Below, piece by piece: positions 11,803-25,000 of a stretch of DNA of 64,000 nt; position 1 is the first letter of the stretch, and every line of letters begins with the position of its first letter. Source of the DNA: Gonium pectorale (lineage: Eukaryota; Chlorophyta; Chlorophyceae; Chlamydomonadales; Volvocaceae). The notes beneath the pieces are model-generated. The model worked only from the letters and a program-made list of their open reading frames with translations. It did no database searches and was not told where the DNA came from. The translations under genes were made by a program, and so were the position numbers. The DNA is taken from positions 385,453-449,452 of the forward strand of contig LSYV01000070.1 in NCBI GenBank assembly GCA_001584585.1. Reading direction: 5' to 3'.

Positions 11803-14800
11803 ATGAGCGACCTTTACGCGGACGCCCGACAAGCCCTGGAGGGCTTGGTTGAGGTCTCACTGCCGCTGGAGAGAGCTCTGTCTTCGTCGTCTGGCCCGGA
11901 TGAGTCACCCCTCGCGGCGCTCAGCTGGGCTGAGTTGTCGCGCCTGAAGGAGCAGCTGAGCGAGTGCAGGGTTGCCATCTCTGCGATGGTCAATGAGTAC
12001 GTTGCAGGAACAGCCCTCGCAACCGCGATGCTGTCCAACGAGCATCTCCGGCGGACGCTGCTACGCCTGGCGCTGTCGGCCGTGCGCACAACGCCCACCC
12101 AGCTCGGCGCCCATGCAGAGCGGGCGGGAACGACGGCGGAGGTCCTGATGATGGGATTAGAGGTCATCGTGTGGGCTTTGGAGAGGGCCACAGATTCCAT
12201 GGAGCCTGCCCCCACCGTTAAGCGGGCCGTCAGGGACTACATGCGGCGGCTGCTTCGGGCGCAGACGCTGCAAGCCGCCGGCCGCAGCCTGGCAGTAGTC
12301 GGTGGGGAGGGGCCTGGGGGGGTGGCGCCATCGGAAACGGCAGGAATAGTGGAGGCGGGCGCGGCGCCAGCGTCGGAGCCGCCCCCGGGCAACGGAGATC
12401 AGTCCGCGGCGCAAGGGCAGCCGAGCCCGACGCCGCATGTGGGGTACTTTGATGGCGCCTTATGCAAAGGCAGGCCTGCAGATGTGGCCGCTGCGTCAAT
12501 CGCAGCGTTCATCATTCAGACCGCTGCCGACATAGGGGATCGTGCGCAAACTGCTTGGTCACCCTCGTCGACTCGGATTGATCGGCAGCTGGCGGCGGAG
12601 CTGGCTCGCGCCCTGGCTGACAGCGCCGCGCTGCAGCACGCCTGCCGCGTCCTGCTGCTCCTGGCGCCGCGCGTCCCCGCACTCCCCAGCAGCTACGTCC
12701 TTCGGCGTGCGGCAACGTCGGTGGGTATGGCCCTAGCGGCCACACATCACCTGGCGAACTGCTGCGCCGATCAGGACCCCATCTCCGCCACCCTGCTGCG
12801 CGGCGTGACGTCGGACCGCTGCGTGCAGACCGCGGCCCTGGCGGTGGGCCTGGCGGAGCTGTGCGCGGCGGACGGCGGGCCCGCGTACGGCATGCCGCCC
12901 GAGCTGCTCCGCGGCCTGACCGCCCTGTTCGGCAGCGGAGGAAGCGGCAGCGGCGGCAGCGGTGCTGACGGCAGCGGCAATTGCGAAGAGGACGCTGGAG
13001 AGCCGTGCACAGTCATCGGCGGCACGAACATGCGCTATATTATGCGCCTCGCTTATGACGATATTCGATGCCCGCCTCCCGGTAGGCGCGCATTGGTCGC
13101 GGTTGCGCTGCGGGTCATGCGACTGGCGGTGGCGTCGGTGGAGGCGGAGGTGGAGGTGGAGGTGGAGGGAGGACTGGCAGCAAGCGCTGCCGGTAGCGGT
13201 GCCAGCACCGGCACAGCTTGGCCCAACTTGGGGGCCCAAACTGAGGGGCCGTTGGCGGCAGGCTCACGCCGCCCTCGGCTCCTTCTCTGTCTGTCTGGGG
13301 TGCAGGTTGCCTTCCTTGAAGTCATGTTCGCTGCTGGATGCCTGCTGAGGCTGCCTCCCGAGTCCGGGCCGACAGCGGTGGCCGAGGCCGCGGAGCTGTG
13401 GCGGCTGCTTGGCCTGGGGCTGCGGTGGCGGTGGGTGTGCAGCGAGAAAGAGCAGCAGCAGGCGGGCCAGGACCTCTCCAACTGCATGACAATGCTCGTG
13501 GACGACTGCATTGTGGCGGCCCAGACTGGTGCGTCTGCATGTGGCCATTGTGTGTGCATACGGCATACGTGACGCGTGACCTTGAGTTTGCAGTGGCGGC
13601 GGGTGTGGAGTCAGGAAGTCCAGGAGGGGCTCTCCGCCGGCATTGCTGAATAAGCGAATGCTGTGGATGCTAGTACCCGTCACATCGGGCTGTCCTGAGA
13701 AACGATGTGTCGAGCATCTTCACTGCCTAGAACCGGCGTGTAGCCCTCAGGCAGTGCTTACAAGGTTTAGGACCTCGCACGCGGCAAAACCCGGATAGCT
13801 GGCTTTCCCTTTTCAGATGATGCCGGTTTCCAGTTACAGCGTTCCTCCTGTGCGCCGCTTTCCCTGTTTGCCGCCGCCAGGACCCAACGACCTCACGCCG
13901 GAGCCGCCTCCGTCCCTCGCGGCGGCGCTGGCGGGCGGCGTGCTGCCCCTCACAGAGATGCTCCTGCGCCGCGCCGTCAGCGAGCATGTCCCCGCGGAGA
14001 TCACCCGCCGTCTGCTCGGCGACAGCACATTCGCCCCCAGCGCCTTCCTGGCGCCGCTACTGGCGTACGGCGAGCCGCGCCAGGCGGCGGCGCTGGTGGC
14101 TACCGTCGGCAAGATGCTCGCCCTGACTGACCCACGGGTCGTTACCAGCTCTGCCCGGGAGATCCAAGAGGACGCCCAGCAGTGCGTCGTGAACTTGGCC
14201 TGCGACCTGCTGGTGTGGGACCTGCGCTGGTGGGAGGAGACCGACGCTGCTGACGCCGCAGCAGCTGCGGGACCATCGGCTGCGTCGCCACTGCGGGAGC
14301 GACTGGCGCGCGTCCTGTCGTGCGCCGCCTGCGCCTGGATGCCGGCGCTGTCGGGGCTCCTCTCCTCCGCGGTTCAGGCTCTGGCGCCAGCGGCAAAGGA
14401 GGGCAGCGGTGGCAGCAGCTCTCCACCCGACCGCAAAGCCTCGGCCGCAGGGGCGTTCACGCTGCTGGAGGCAGTGCTGCCCTGGCTGCCGCTTCTGGTC
14501 CGGGCGCGGGAGCTGCGGATTGCAGGCGCCGGCAGCGGGGCAGCAAGACGTAGAGGCGCCGGAAGCGGCGACGTCCGTTTGGAAGATGTCGATGGCCGAC
14601 GCAAGGGCGGCGATGGCAGCAGCAGCGGCAGCGGTCCCGACGGCGGTGACGACGGCGGCTGGCGGGAGCTGATCGAGGCCTGCGCTCCGGCGCTGCGGAG
14701 CCTGGGCTGCAGCCTGCGCCTCGCCGCCGCCGCTCCGCCAGGCGGAGTGCCTGTCGGCGCGCTGAGGTGTCTGGTGGCGGCCTGCCGACTGGTGGAGTCG

Positions 14801-15382
14801 TCGCCGCACGAGCCCTGGGCCACGGGAGCCGATGGGGCGCCGCTGCAGGCCTCCTGGCCGCCCGGCGCGCTGGGTGCGGTCGCGGAGCAGCTGAGGGCGA
14901 CGGGTGCACTCGACCCGGCAGCCACGGCGGAGCGCCTGGCTGCGTCGCTGACCCGTCGTTGCTCAGGGTTAGCAGCTGTGGCAGCTGGGGCTCCGCCCGC
15001 TGTGGCGGCATACGTCCCGGCGATGGCGGGAGCTGGGAGGCAGTCGGGAGGGGAGGCGCGTGCAGCGCACAGCGGAGAGGAGGAGGAGGAGGAGGAGGGG
15101 CATTGGGGCCGGCGGGCGGCGCAAGGCGGGCCGCTGCCCGTGGCGCTCGAGTCCCTGGCGCGCTCGCTGCTGACGCCGTCGCAGTCCAGCCGTGCGATGC
15201 GGTCCTGCGGCTACCCCGCCTGCACCGTGCTGATTGGTGACAGCGAGGCGGAGCGGCCGCCCCTGAAAGCCTGCGCGGGGTGTGGCGCCGTGGGGTACTG
15301 CTGCCGCGACTGTCAGGTGGCGCACTGGCGGGCGGGGCACAAGAAGGCGTGCGCGCGTGGGGCAGGGAGGACATGCGGGTGA
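11803..15382 (+). CDS. MYND zinc-finger family protein, gene C (intact)
   Basis: Exon 1 is 11803-13528 (CAGACTG|gtgcgt) and exon 2 is 13881-15382 (gccgccag|GACCC). The phase-1 join gives ...QTGPNDLTPEPPPS and a protein of about 1075 residues. The N-terminus MSDLYADARQALEGL matches the family start. Helical Ala/Leu-rich segments (LLRLALSAVRT, ADSAALQHACRVLLLLAPR, DRCVQTAALAVGLAEL) suggest an alpha-helical repeat-like scaffold, broken by Gly/Ser linkers. A Glu-rich run precedes the C-terminal MYND finger (about residues 1018-1066). The protein ends shortly after it with GAGRTCG, so there is no hydrophobic tail as in genes A and B. No signal peptide is seen. MYND domains are protein-interaction modules; the cellular role is unknown. 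This is the best + strand reference copy. Confidence 0.9.
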
Positions 15383-16660
15383 GCGGCGCGTGCTAGGGTG
15401 TGACATGCCCAAATGACGGAGGGGTAGGGCAAGCCGCGGGCGGAGCGCGAGGGGTGGGGCCAGCCGGGTCGGCCTGCGTGGGGCAGGCGCCATGCCCTGC
15501 CTTGCCCGCTGCACCAGTCACAACATTGTACGTGAGTTACTGGACGGGATCTTGATGTAGAGGCGTGGTGCAATCATGTTACTGCCCCGGAGCGTGCTAT
15601 ATACCGTACACGTGCAGGCGGGTGCTGAAGGCAGACTTGGTTTCGGGGTGTGCATGCGGCTGTTGGTGCTGTTGTAGGTTGAAGCTGGTTCGTTGTATTC
15701 TTGTCGCTTGTGGGGAGGGACCTCAGGGCCGAATACGCTGCCGTGAGCCCGTGACTGAGCAACAAACGCGTATGCCCGTAAAGCGGAGTACCCATGAAGT
15801 GTCAGAGAGTCGGTGAGCGGTACCCGGTGGGAAAGCACAACGGCGACGTTGCTGTGAGTTGTCCAATATGGGGAGACTGATGGAGGTCGGCGTCCAAACC
15901 GATGTGTACATGTTTTTTTGCCGTGGAGAGGGTTACACGGAATAGGGGGGAACTGCGAAGACGAAGGGAGGGAGTAAATGGCCCTTAGTTGGAGAAAAGC
16001 ACCGGAGTCCTGCCCCGACCCTATGGCAGCCAACCAAACACGGGCGGTACACACTCCTGGAGGAGGAGAACTGCACCTACAGATGGGCTGGCGAGGCAAG
16101 AGGGCCGTTGAGTATGGTGATCGCATTTCCGATTCCGTCGTGCCTGTTGAGGTTATGGCTGTGGAGTCATGGCGAACAGGGGCTTTGGCGAGTAGATTGG
16201 CGGAGATACCGCTAGCGTGTTGTAGCGTGTGTTTACCGTGCATTCTCCGGGTGACTGGGGGCCAGGGTTGGACAATTGAGTTGGGTTTACACTGGAAATC
16301 AGGAAGGGGCGAGAAGCCTAGTTCTAGCCACCACACCCGGTCACGCCTTTCGCATACTCACTCAACGTTGCTCCTGCAACGTGTGAATCCCCTGCTCGCG
16401 TTGACCGCGTTGACCGCAGCCACTGACCCCTGGGACATGTGCTGTCGGATTTCCAACCTCGCGCATGTCTTTGCCTAACGGTATCACATTGTCGTAATTT
16501 ATATCTTAAGAAGCGAAATTGCGCGAGGTAGGCTGCACGACACGCGCCTTGCAAGTTGCTCACCTTTCATCTCACCGTTTTCATTCGCACATAACTTAAT
16601 TGTAAAAAACACCACTTGAAGAAGAAAACTGTGCACTATCCTTTGCTGTCGGACACTCCG
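15383..16660. other. Intergenic 3' of gene C
   Basis: The first about 80 bp (gtgacatgcccaaatgacgg...) are shared with the flank after the 10-kb fragment. The rest is not recognised. TGTAA at 16601-16605, in ttaattgtaaaaaac, is a possible algal poly(A) signal for gene C, though it would imply a 3' UTR of about 1.2 kb. Confidence 0.4.
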
Positions 16661-18439
16661 ATGGACTACTCCAAATTCAAGCAAGTTGTGCAGCGATGCA
16701 ATGATGGTATGGATAGATGGCTTAGTCTTCAGGCAGGTTCCAAGCCTCGCCAGGTTGCTCGGCTGGAGACGAACGTTAAACATGCCGCTTGGGCGTGGTG
16801 ACAGGATGCGGCAACGAAGCTGCTCTCTAATGCCGTCAACATCCTGCAACGGCTCCCGGTGCGTACCACAAAGCCCCTGCCATATCATCGCGTGTCAAAC
16901 CCCTCCCCAACCGTCCTTTCTCAAATGCTTCTCCCATCCCCCAGCGCTTTACCCATTTTAACTTATGACCTGCATCGGACCCTGTTCAACTTATCCATGC
17001 AACACCAGGCGCTCTCCGAACATCGGAATTTCGCCGCGCTGCCGCATAGCGTGCAGCTGCAACGGCTAGTGGTGGCCAAGCAGACCCGCGCCCTCGAGGC
17101 TGTGTTCGGGCGCCTGCAGGGCGTCATGTAGGTCCTGCAAACCGCGGCCGGCCTCCACACCTGTTGCGTAGCGCTGCGGCAAGGGAATTGCAAGGGGATT
17201 GCCAACAGTACCTTGCTCGTGTCTGCAAGACCCGGGTTACTCGAGCGCATGTGCATTTACCAAGGGCGACGAACCCGCGTGCAGGGTTTCGTCCATTGCA
17301 GGATCCTTGTTCGCGTCTCTGCTCGGTGAATTCCCTGTGCTGCCGTATTTCGGACGACAGCTGTGCCATGTCCTTTCCTAGCGGCTCCATTTTCCCCGCA
17401 GATCGGACATGGCCGGTGCGGTGCGCGCCTCGGAGCGGCTCGCGGCTGAGGCAGCTCGGCTGCTGGGCGAGGCCCCCAGCGCGAAGGCGTGCGCCGAGGT
17501 GCAGCCTGGGGGCGTGAGCGTGGCGCAGCTGGTGGAGGGCGTGGAGGACGTCTGGTGAGCGCGCGCTACGGGGTTGTGGGGGGCACTGGCACAGCGAGAA
17601 CGGGAAGGGCACGGGGACGGGATGCAAACCGAACCGCCCGGACGCCGGGCGTGCAGGCGAGCTCTGAAGGGCAATGGACGGGATGCGGTTGAAAGCGCGA
17701 ATGCAGGATGGGGATGCCAGGCCAGAGGCTGCAGGCACACGGTTGACTCATGGACCAGCGCGTGGACCAGCGCGCCCTGGACAACAGTGTCTGCTGCGGC
17801 TCCGCCATGAAAGCTACGACAGCCAGCTGGTCCAGTACACAGGCGTGTCACACACGGCTCATGCAACCGCCCGGACTCCGATGGCCTTGCAGGCGCCTGC
17901 AGCGTGACGACCTGGCGGTGTGGGCCTCTGCGCTGGCGGGCCTCGGCCACACCACCAGCCCGCAGCAGGCCGCGGAGATGGCCGCCGCGGTGCGAGGTAC
18001 GGTGGAGGGGTGGCACCGGCCGGTTTGCGGGGTGTGGCTCCGGGAAGCGGCTCTCAGGCCTGGGCCTTGTTCTATGCCCGGCGAAGCTACGTCACGCGCC
18101 GCATATCACCACCCGCTGGCAGCAGGCTGCTGGCCGCGTCAGCCGGTCACGTCCTGCCGGATTCGCCCCGAAGACATGGTAGAATGCCGAACATGGCATG
18201 AGTTTGTGTTGGAAAGGAACATGAGTTTGTGTGTACCGGTATGTCATTGTGTGTGTGTGTGCGTGTCCTAGATGCACAACGCCGTGCTCAAATATTCATA
18301 CTGGCAGGCAAGCAAGCGAAAACATCCACCCGGTGTGGATATGGTGTGTGTGTGTGTGCTGCGCGCAGGCTGCACGGGGATGCTGGCGGGCGCCCACCCG
18401 GTGGTGCTGGTGCAGGGCGCGGCCGCGGCCCTGAGATGA
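16661..18439 (+). CDS. Small multi-exon gene, possibly AIRIM/C1orf109-like (tentative)
   Basis: A run of compatible exons lies between the two MYND arms. A first exon starts at ATG 16661 (MDYSKFKQVVQRC). A second contains LFNLSMQHQALSEHRNFAAL and ends 17127 (AT|gtaggt). The third is 17402-17551 (cccgcag|ATCGGAC), joining in phase to give GVISDMAGAVRASERLAAEA and ending near VAQLVEGVEDV. A short one around 17778-17816 holds LLRLRHESYDSQL. Another is about 17903-17996 (RDDLAVWASALAGLGHTTS). The last is 18369-18439 (gcgcgcag|GCTGCAC), stop TGA. The 17127/17402 and 17996/18369 junctions keep frame; the others are uncertain. The layout (N-terminal helices, an SVAQLVEGVEDV-like motif, then an H-E/R-x-Y segment) recalls the AIRIM ribosome-maturation factor family, but that is a memory-based resemblance only. 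Confidence 0.4.
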
Positions 18440-18715
18440 GATGACAGATGAGGGCCGAGGGAGCTGGGCAGCTGGGGGAGGCGGCCACGGCGCGTCGTGC
18501 CGCGTTGCGACATGGCGCACTGCCGCTCAGGGAGAGCGGGGCGCGCTGTCGGTGTGTGCATGTGCAACGACCTTGGGCGTGGTGCGTACGGCAGCGACGG
18601 CGCGCGTGGCGACATCGGCTGTGGGGGGGAGGCAGCCCCCTCGACCGCCAGGAGAGCGGGGCGCGCTGTTGCCCGGTGAGTGCCGTGGCGGCTACAATCT
18701 ACCCTTGGCCGCACA

Positions 18716-18745
18716 GGCTTTGACAGGTACCTGTAACCTGTAAGC
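18716..18745 (+). repeat. Short copy of a MITE-arm-like sequence with TGTAA
   Basis: The sequence ggctttgacaggtacctgta followed by acctgtaag resembles the arm of the element in the PANC intron (ggctttgacggacgtgtaac). It holds two TGTAA motifs (18732 and 18739), about 300 bp after the stop of the tentative gene, so it may supply that gene's poly(A) signal. Confidence 0.35.
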
Positions 18746-19421
18746 CGTGGCGGCTGCGTGGGCGGCGTGCCGGGCCCTGGACAGGCGGTGGCCGTTTGCG
18801 GTGCAGGGTCGGGTGGGGCTGCTCGAGCCCGGCGCCAGGGGAACACGGGCCGAGGGCGGCCGCGTACAGCGTAACTGGCACGTACCCACGCTTCTTTGGC
18901 CCGGTTGCCCCTTGCAGGTTGTTCCCCCCCCTGGTGAGCGCCTCGTCGCCACGCTGCTGGGACTGTGGCAGCGGCTCCAGCCCCGGAGGGATGCGCTCTT
19001 GGTTGGAGACCGCACTGGCTTGGGCCATTCAGTTGAAGGCACGTTGCTGGCACTGTATGCGGCCTGACGGCGACAGCCCGTCGTCGTGCTGTAGCCGCAC
19101 TGTGCTCGCAGAGCTGGGCGGCGTGTGCGTCTCCGTGCTGTATGGAAGGTCCCGCAGCTGCCTCGCGTCAGCGGCGTGGTAGCTTGGGCCTGCGCTCGAA
19201 CGCTCGGTCGAGTCGAGGCTGCGTGATGGCGGGTGGGAACGCGTCCTCACAGGGCTTGACGGTTGTTGCACAGAGCGTCAGGACAGCGGTCTCGTGGCCC
19301 TTTCTTCGTTTGTCGGTCATTGTAGCTGCTGCGCATGCAAGTGCTCGGCGCGCTCGTGCGGCCCTGTGCTGTGTGGATGCTCCCAGATGTCCGTGTTCGT
19401 GGCTGCCGGAAACCAGCAAGT

Positions 19422-19446
19422 GTGTGTATGTGTGTGTGTGTGTGTC
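19422..19446. repeat. (GT)n microsatellite
   Basis: A gtgtgtatgtgtgtgtgtgtgtg run, visible directly. Confidence 0.8.
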
Positions 19447-22063
19447 GCACGGCGGGTCTGAAGCATTCAGCTGTTGGCATGACATCCCCACACCGAGCCC
19501 GTGCATCTGGTATACAGCAGCGGTATCGGTAACAGACCCATGGGTGTGCCGTGGATTCGTGTCCCGGGATCCCCGGGGTGGCCCCTGGGTAACTGGCTTG
19601 GCCGTGAACGTCATCTGCTGGTCGTTGTTATCGTGTACAGGTAGTGACTGACGAAGCCCGGAATGCCTGACGCCCCTGAGGTTGGGGGAGGTGAGTAAGG
19701 CGAGCAATCGACGATGTTCAGGTGTGTGGTCAGCCCTTTCCCGTATTTAACTTTGCCGTGTGCGAAGGTGGATAAGACGTGGCTGGCGCCCAGACGACTG
19801 AAGGGAGGGCGGCGCTAGGCCGCTAGGCAGCCCATAAGGCCGCCTTCAGGGAGGGCCACCTTGATCTGCGACAAGTCTTTGCAAGCGGAACCCGGGCATT
19901 GCGAAGTGCGTGCGGGTCCCTGCCTACCAGGCAGCCTGGCTGCTAACACTGTATATCCAGGCCATGGCTCATGAGTTCCTCGATTGACTCCCGAGCTTGC
20001 CTTCCTGAGGACGTATGGTTACGGCCCCGTACCCGGCCTGAGCATGCCGGCGAGAGCCCTTGCGTTTGGCTGTGTACAGTGGCTGCCATGTGCCGCTGTC
20101 GTGCGCACGCCCCGGTGCATCTTCAAGTGACGGCCTGGTGACGGCTAGGACCTACCCGTGTGGAAATCAACGAAACGAGGCTCCGGCGTGGGCTGAGTCA
20201 AGGAGGATTGGCGTGAGCGGGGCGCACGGTGCGCCACTGGTGCGCCCGGGAAACGGGCTCGGGCGGCCTGGTCAGCCATCTTTCGCATCACTTGTGCACT
20301 TCGTAGCCCTTCTAACGTTTCTGAATATGTGCAAACAGCCCTACCATCAGATGGCAGCTTCGCTCTGGTGCGGTGATACTACGGTCTACGTGGGGCCAGG
20401 TACGGTGGTCGTACCTGTGAACCTACGGGCGAGTCAGCCAGGGTAAAGAAACCTTCCGCGTATCCACGTAGGTGAAACAAGGTTTGGCTTCGACCACGGT
20501 GGACGCCCGCCCGTGCCTGTTGCGTGCCTGTGCCAGACAGCGTCCCCGCAGTCCGGTGAAATGCTCCGTGTGCGACGGTGTGTGTGGTACGGCACATGTG
20601 TGGTCGACAGGCGCGGGGCAGCCCACACCTCCGGTACTGATCGCCATGCGTACTTACCAGCTCATGCTAGCACAGCTGCACATATAGGCCACATTGCGTG
20701 CATTGCCTCGGGCGGCCGTCAACTCGACACCGTTCGGCGTTGCAATGCACGTGCCGGGACACCCGGACAGTGCAGAGAGTGCACCAACAACTGGATCAGC
20801 ACGCGCTAGGCATATATCCGCCTAAACTATCGCCAGACCATGTTCGCCAGCCTCCACAGCCACAGCCTCTACAAACAGGCACAACGGCCAAGGGCTCAAT
20901 CCACTCTCGCGCCCCATGCGCGGACCGTGTGACCACAGATATCCCACCACCAGGTGGGGCACACACTGTAACTGTAACCTCGGGAGCTGGGTCCTACAGC
21001 GACATCATCAATTTCGCGCTTACGCTCGTCGTATGCGTTGTTCCTTTCCAACACTGTAACTGTAACTGTATGTACTCGGAGACACAGGCAGTTGTCCAGG
21101 ATGCATAGACGAGAATTCAGCCAGGCACGCAGTGCGGGTAGTCTCCCTCCTCACCGTCCCTCACCGCCAGCAGTCCACGAGACACCGCCCTCACCAGACC
21201 ACACAAGGGCTTTCCGCAAGCCGCAACGGACCTGGAGCAAGCCATTAGACGGCGCCTCGCCTCCGCTGGTACGACCCGCAGCCACGCTCTAGGTTCGGAT
21301 CTGCGCCGTTCATTACCTCGTGCGTATGATGCAAGCGCATTAGTGCCATTACCCACGGCAGCCGACTCCCAACTGGGAACCGTAACCAACCACCGTGCGA
21401 GGCTGCGTCAAGCGTCCGCTCCGCGAACCCCACGCTGAGCCCTGCACAGGCAGCCGCAGCCGCAGCGCAGCCTCATTGGCTGCAGCAACGGCGCGGGCCT
21501 GCACCGACGGACCAACACAGTCGCACCCTGGGGCCCGCAGCCCAAGGCACCACGTACCCGGCCATACCTGCCGGCCCGCCTGTGCCCCTATGTTCAACTA
21601 ACGTGGCTAAGAGTTCCCTGCTAAGGTCTCTTGTTAGCGTATGACCAACCCCAGGAGCCGCCGGGCATCGCAAAGCAGACCCCGGAGTCAGTGACACAAG
21701 CCACGTACTTGCTCTATCCCAGCACACAGGCAATCTGCACAGGGTGCACACCATGGGGGCGGGCAGCTCCGCAGTGGCTGGCTTGCTCAAACTCAACTGC
21801 AGGCCCCTGTAACGTCGCTGCCCGCATTGGCACCGCCCCGCCCCGCGCCCGGCAGACCCCAACAAAACCGCCTTGGTTGTCCCGTACGCATCAACCCCCA
21901 ATGCCCATCATACCCCCTACCTGCCGTGCCTTTCCACGCACACCCGCCGTGCTGCGTGTTGCGTGCTGCATGCTGCATGCTGCGTGAAGCGGGAGCATGG
22001 CATCCGGCCCCACACGGCCAGCCCCGACCGGCTCCACACCTTGTGCACCCGGGGCTCGCCCCG

Positions 22064-25000
22064 CTACTCTGAGCATCGCTCAGGCTGCCCTGCTTTGATG
22101 TACGGCCCGCACCCGCCTGCCCTCCCGCCTGCCGCCCCCGCGCATGCCTCCTTGTGCCCCGCCCGCCAGTGCGCCACCTGGCAGTCGCGGCAGCAGTACC
22201 CCACGGCACCGCAGCCCGCGCAGGTCTTCAGAGGCGGCCGCTCCGCCTCGCTGTCGCCACTCAACACGGTGCAGGCGGGGTTGCCGCAGGACCGCATCGC
22301 GCGGCGCGACTGCGACGGCGGCAGCAGCGAGCGCGCCAGGGACTCGAGCGGCACAGGCAGCGAACCGCCTTGCGCCGCCCGCCGGCCCCAATGCCCCTCC
22401 TCCTCCTCCTCCTCCTCCTCGATGTGCCCTGCACGCGCCTCTCCTCCTCCCGACTGCCCCGCCGGCACGTATGCCGACGCAGTGGCCGGAGACCCGGCTG
22501 CCACCGCTGCTCCCGCCGGGAACTGGCGGGTCCGCGACGCCTCCAGGCGCTCCGCCGTGGCTGCCGGGTCGAGTGCACTCGCCGCCCTCAGCTGCTCCGC
22601 AACCGCACCCAGCGCACCGGGCGGCCAGGAGGCCTGCAGCGGCGCCCCGTCGGCTTCCGTGGCCCAGGGCTCGTGCGGCCACGACTCCACCAGTCGGCAG
22701 GCCGCCACCAGACCCCTCAGCGCGCCGACAGGCACCCCGCCTGGCGGAGCGGCGGCGGCGAGGCGCAGGCTGCAGCCCAGGCTCCGTAGCACCGGTGCGC
22801 ACGCCTCGTTCAGCTTCCGCCAGCCGCCGTCTTCACCGCGGTCGCAACAGCCGCCGCCCCTACTTCCGCTGCTGCCATCACTGCCTCCGCCTCCGCCGGC
22901 CTTGCCTCCCGAACGGACTTCGCCGCTTCCGGAGCCTCCCCTGCTTGCTGCCCCGCTGCCGGCGGCCGCCGTCCGCAGCTCCGACGCCCGGGCCAGCAGC
23001 GGCAGCCAGGGCAGCACCGCCCCCAGCAACGTGAATGCCCCGGCGGCCGAAGCTTTGTCGTCGGGCGTAGGGCTGCTGCCGCCGTTGCCCTCCTTGGCCG
23101 CTGGCGCCAGAGCCTGAACCGCGGCGAACGCGAGCCTCGACAGGGCCGGCAGCCAGGCGCAGGCGGCGCACGATAGAACGTCCGCCAGCCGCCGCCGCAC
23201 TGGCGGCACCGCCGACGGCCCCGCAGCCGCAGCCGCTGCGGCGTCAGAGTCAGCGGTAGCGGCAGCGGTCTCCTCCCACCATCGGAGGCCCCACACCAGC
23301 AGGTCGCAGGCCGCGTTCACGACGCACTGCTGGGTGTCCTCCTGGGGCTCCCCAACAGCGGCGGTGACGACCCGCGGGTCAGTCAGAGCAAGCACCTTGC
23401 CGACAGTAGCCACCAGCGCCGCCGCCTGGCGCGGTTCGCCGTATGCCAGCAGCTGTGCCAGGAAGGCGCTGGCGGCGAATGCCTCGCCGCTGAGCAGTCC
23501 GCGGGTGATCGCCGCGGGAACATGCTCGCTGACGGCGCGGCGCAGGAGCATCTCTGTGAGGGGCAGCACGCCGCCCGCCAGCGCTGCTGCGAGGGACGGA
23601 GGCGGCTCTGGCGTGAGGTCGTTGTGACCTGAAGGCGGCAAACAGGGACGAGGGGGGGTTATGGGTGGGACTTAGAGCTGAAAAGGTTTGAAGCATACCG
23701 GGGTTATATCGCGCTCAGGGGCCGTGACAGCGTCTTGATCAGGAATACATTGCTGCATGCATGGCTTAAGTCCAAGGCTGCAAATTGTACAAGCCAGCTA
23801 ATATGTCAGGATATTCGTATACGACGGGCAATTGAAGTCCGAAGGGATGTCTTATACAATAGGCAAACCGCGCGCAAGCTTTCATGCGCACCGGTCTGGG
23901 CCGCCACAATGCATCTTTCGGCCAGCGACCTCATGCTGTAGGAGAGCTGCCGGCACCAGCGCTCCTTGTCCCTGTCCTCCCCAGTCCACACCCGCCGCCA
24001 CCGCAGCCCCAGGCCAAGCAGCCGCCACAACTCCGCGGCTTCGGCCACCGGCTCGGACTTCAAAGGCAGTCTCAGCAGGAACCGAGCGGCGTAGGCAACC
24101 TCAATGAAGGCGCCCCACACCCCGGAAGGCTCGAGAAGGAGCCGTGGGCCGGCCCGTGTGCCTGCCGCCAGCTCCTCGGCTGGGGCCACCGAGTTCAGCT
24201 GCGCTGTCGAGATGCTGTTGCCAGCGCCGCGTGCTGTCGGCTCTCCCTCCGTCTCCGTCTTCGACTCCGCCGACGCCACCGCCAGTCGCATGACCCGCAG
24301 CGCAATGGAGAGCAGCGCATGCCGGCCAGGCGGTGGCCACCGAATAGAGGGGTACGCGAGGCGCATCACGGACCTCATGTTCGGGCCTGCGAACAGCTCC
24401 TCAACTTCAGCCCCGCAACTGCCGCCACAGCCAGAAGCGCCGCCGCTGCTGACGCCGAACAGGGCGGTCAGGCCGCGGAGCAGCCCGGGCGGCATGCCGT
24501 ACGCGGGCCCGCCGTCCGCCGCACACAGCTCCGCCAGGCCCACCGCCAGGGCCGCGGTCTGCACGCAGCGGTCAGACGCCACGCCGTACAGCAGGGCGGC
24601 GGAGATGGGGTCCTGCTTGGCACAGACGTCAGCCAGGTGATGTGTGCCCTCTAGGGCCATGCCCACTGCCGGTGCTGCGGGGCGCAGGACGCAGCTCCTA
24701 GCTATTGCGGCGGTGGTGCGCGGCGCCAGGAGCAGCAGGACGCGGCAGGCGTGCTGCAGCGCGGCGCTATCGGCCAGGGCGCGAGCCAGATCCGCCGCCA
24801 GCTGGCGATCCGGCTTCGTTGATGAGGCAGACCCAGTAGTTTGAGCGAGGTAAGCCATATCAGCGGTCAATTGAATGACGAAGGCCGCAATGGACGCTGC
24901 GGCTGCAACCTCCGGCCCGCCGGCCCCCGCAGACTGCCCCGCATGCGGCGGCGGGTGCTGCTGCCCTTGCTCCGCGGACTGCTCCCCGTTGCCCGGTGGC

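Larger units (their letters stand above)
18440..22063. other. Intergenic between the tentative gene and gene D
   Basis: No coding sequence is supported in this 3.6 kb. It contains a GT-rich microsatellite (about 19422-19446), a MITE-arm-like stretch (18716-18745), the dispersed 30-nt motif (21022-21054) followed by TGTAACTGTAACTGTA (21055-21070), and otherwise unremarkable DNA. Confidence 0.5.

Noticed and set aside
18747..19067. A + strand open frame of about 106 codons after the tentative AIRIM-like gene
   Set aside because: It lies beyond the stop and a candidate poly(A) site, with no recognisable features.
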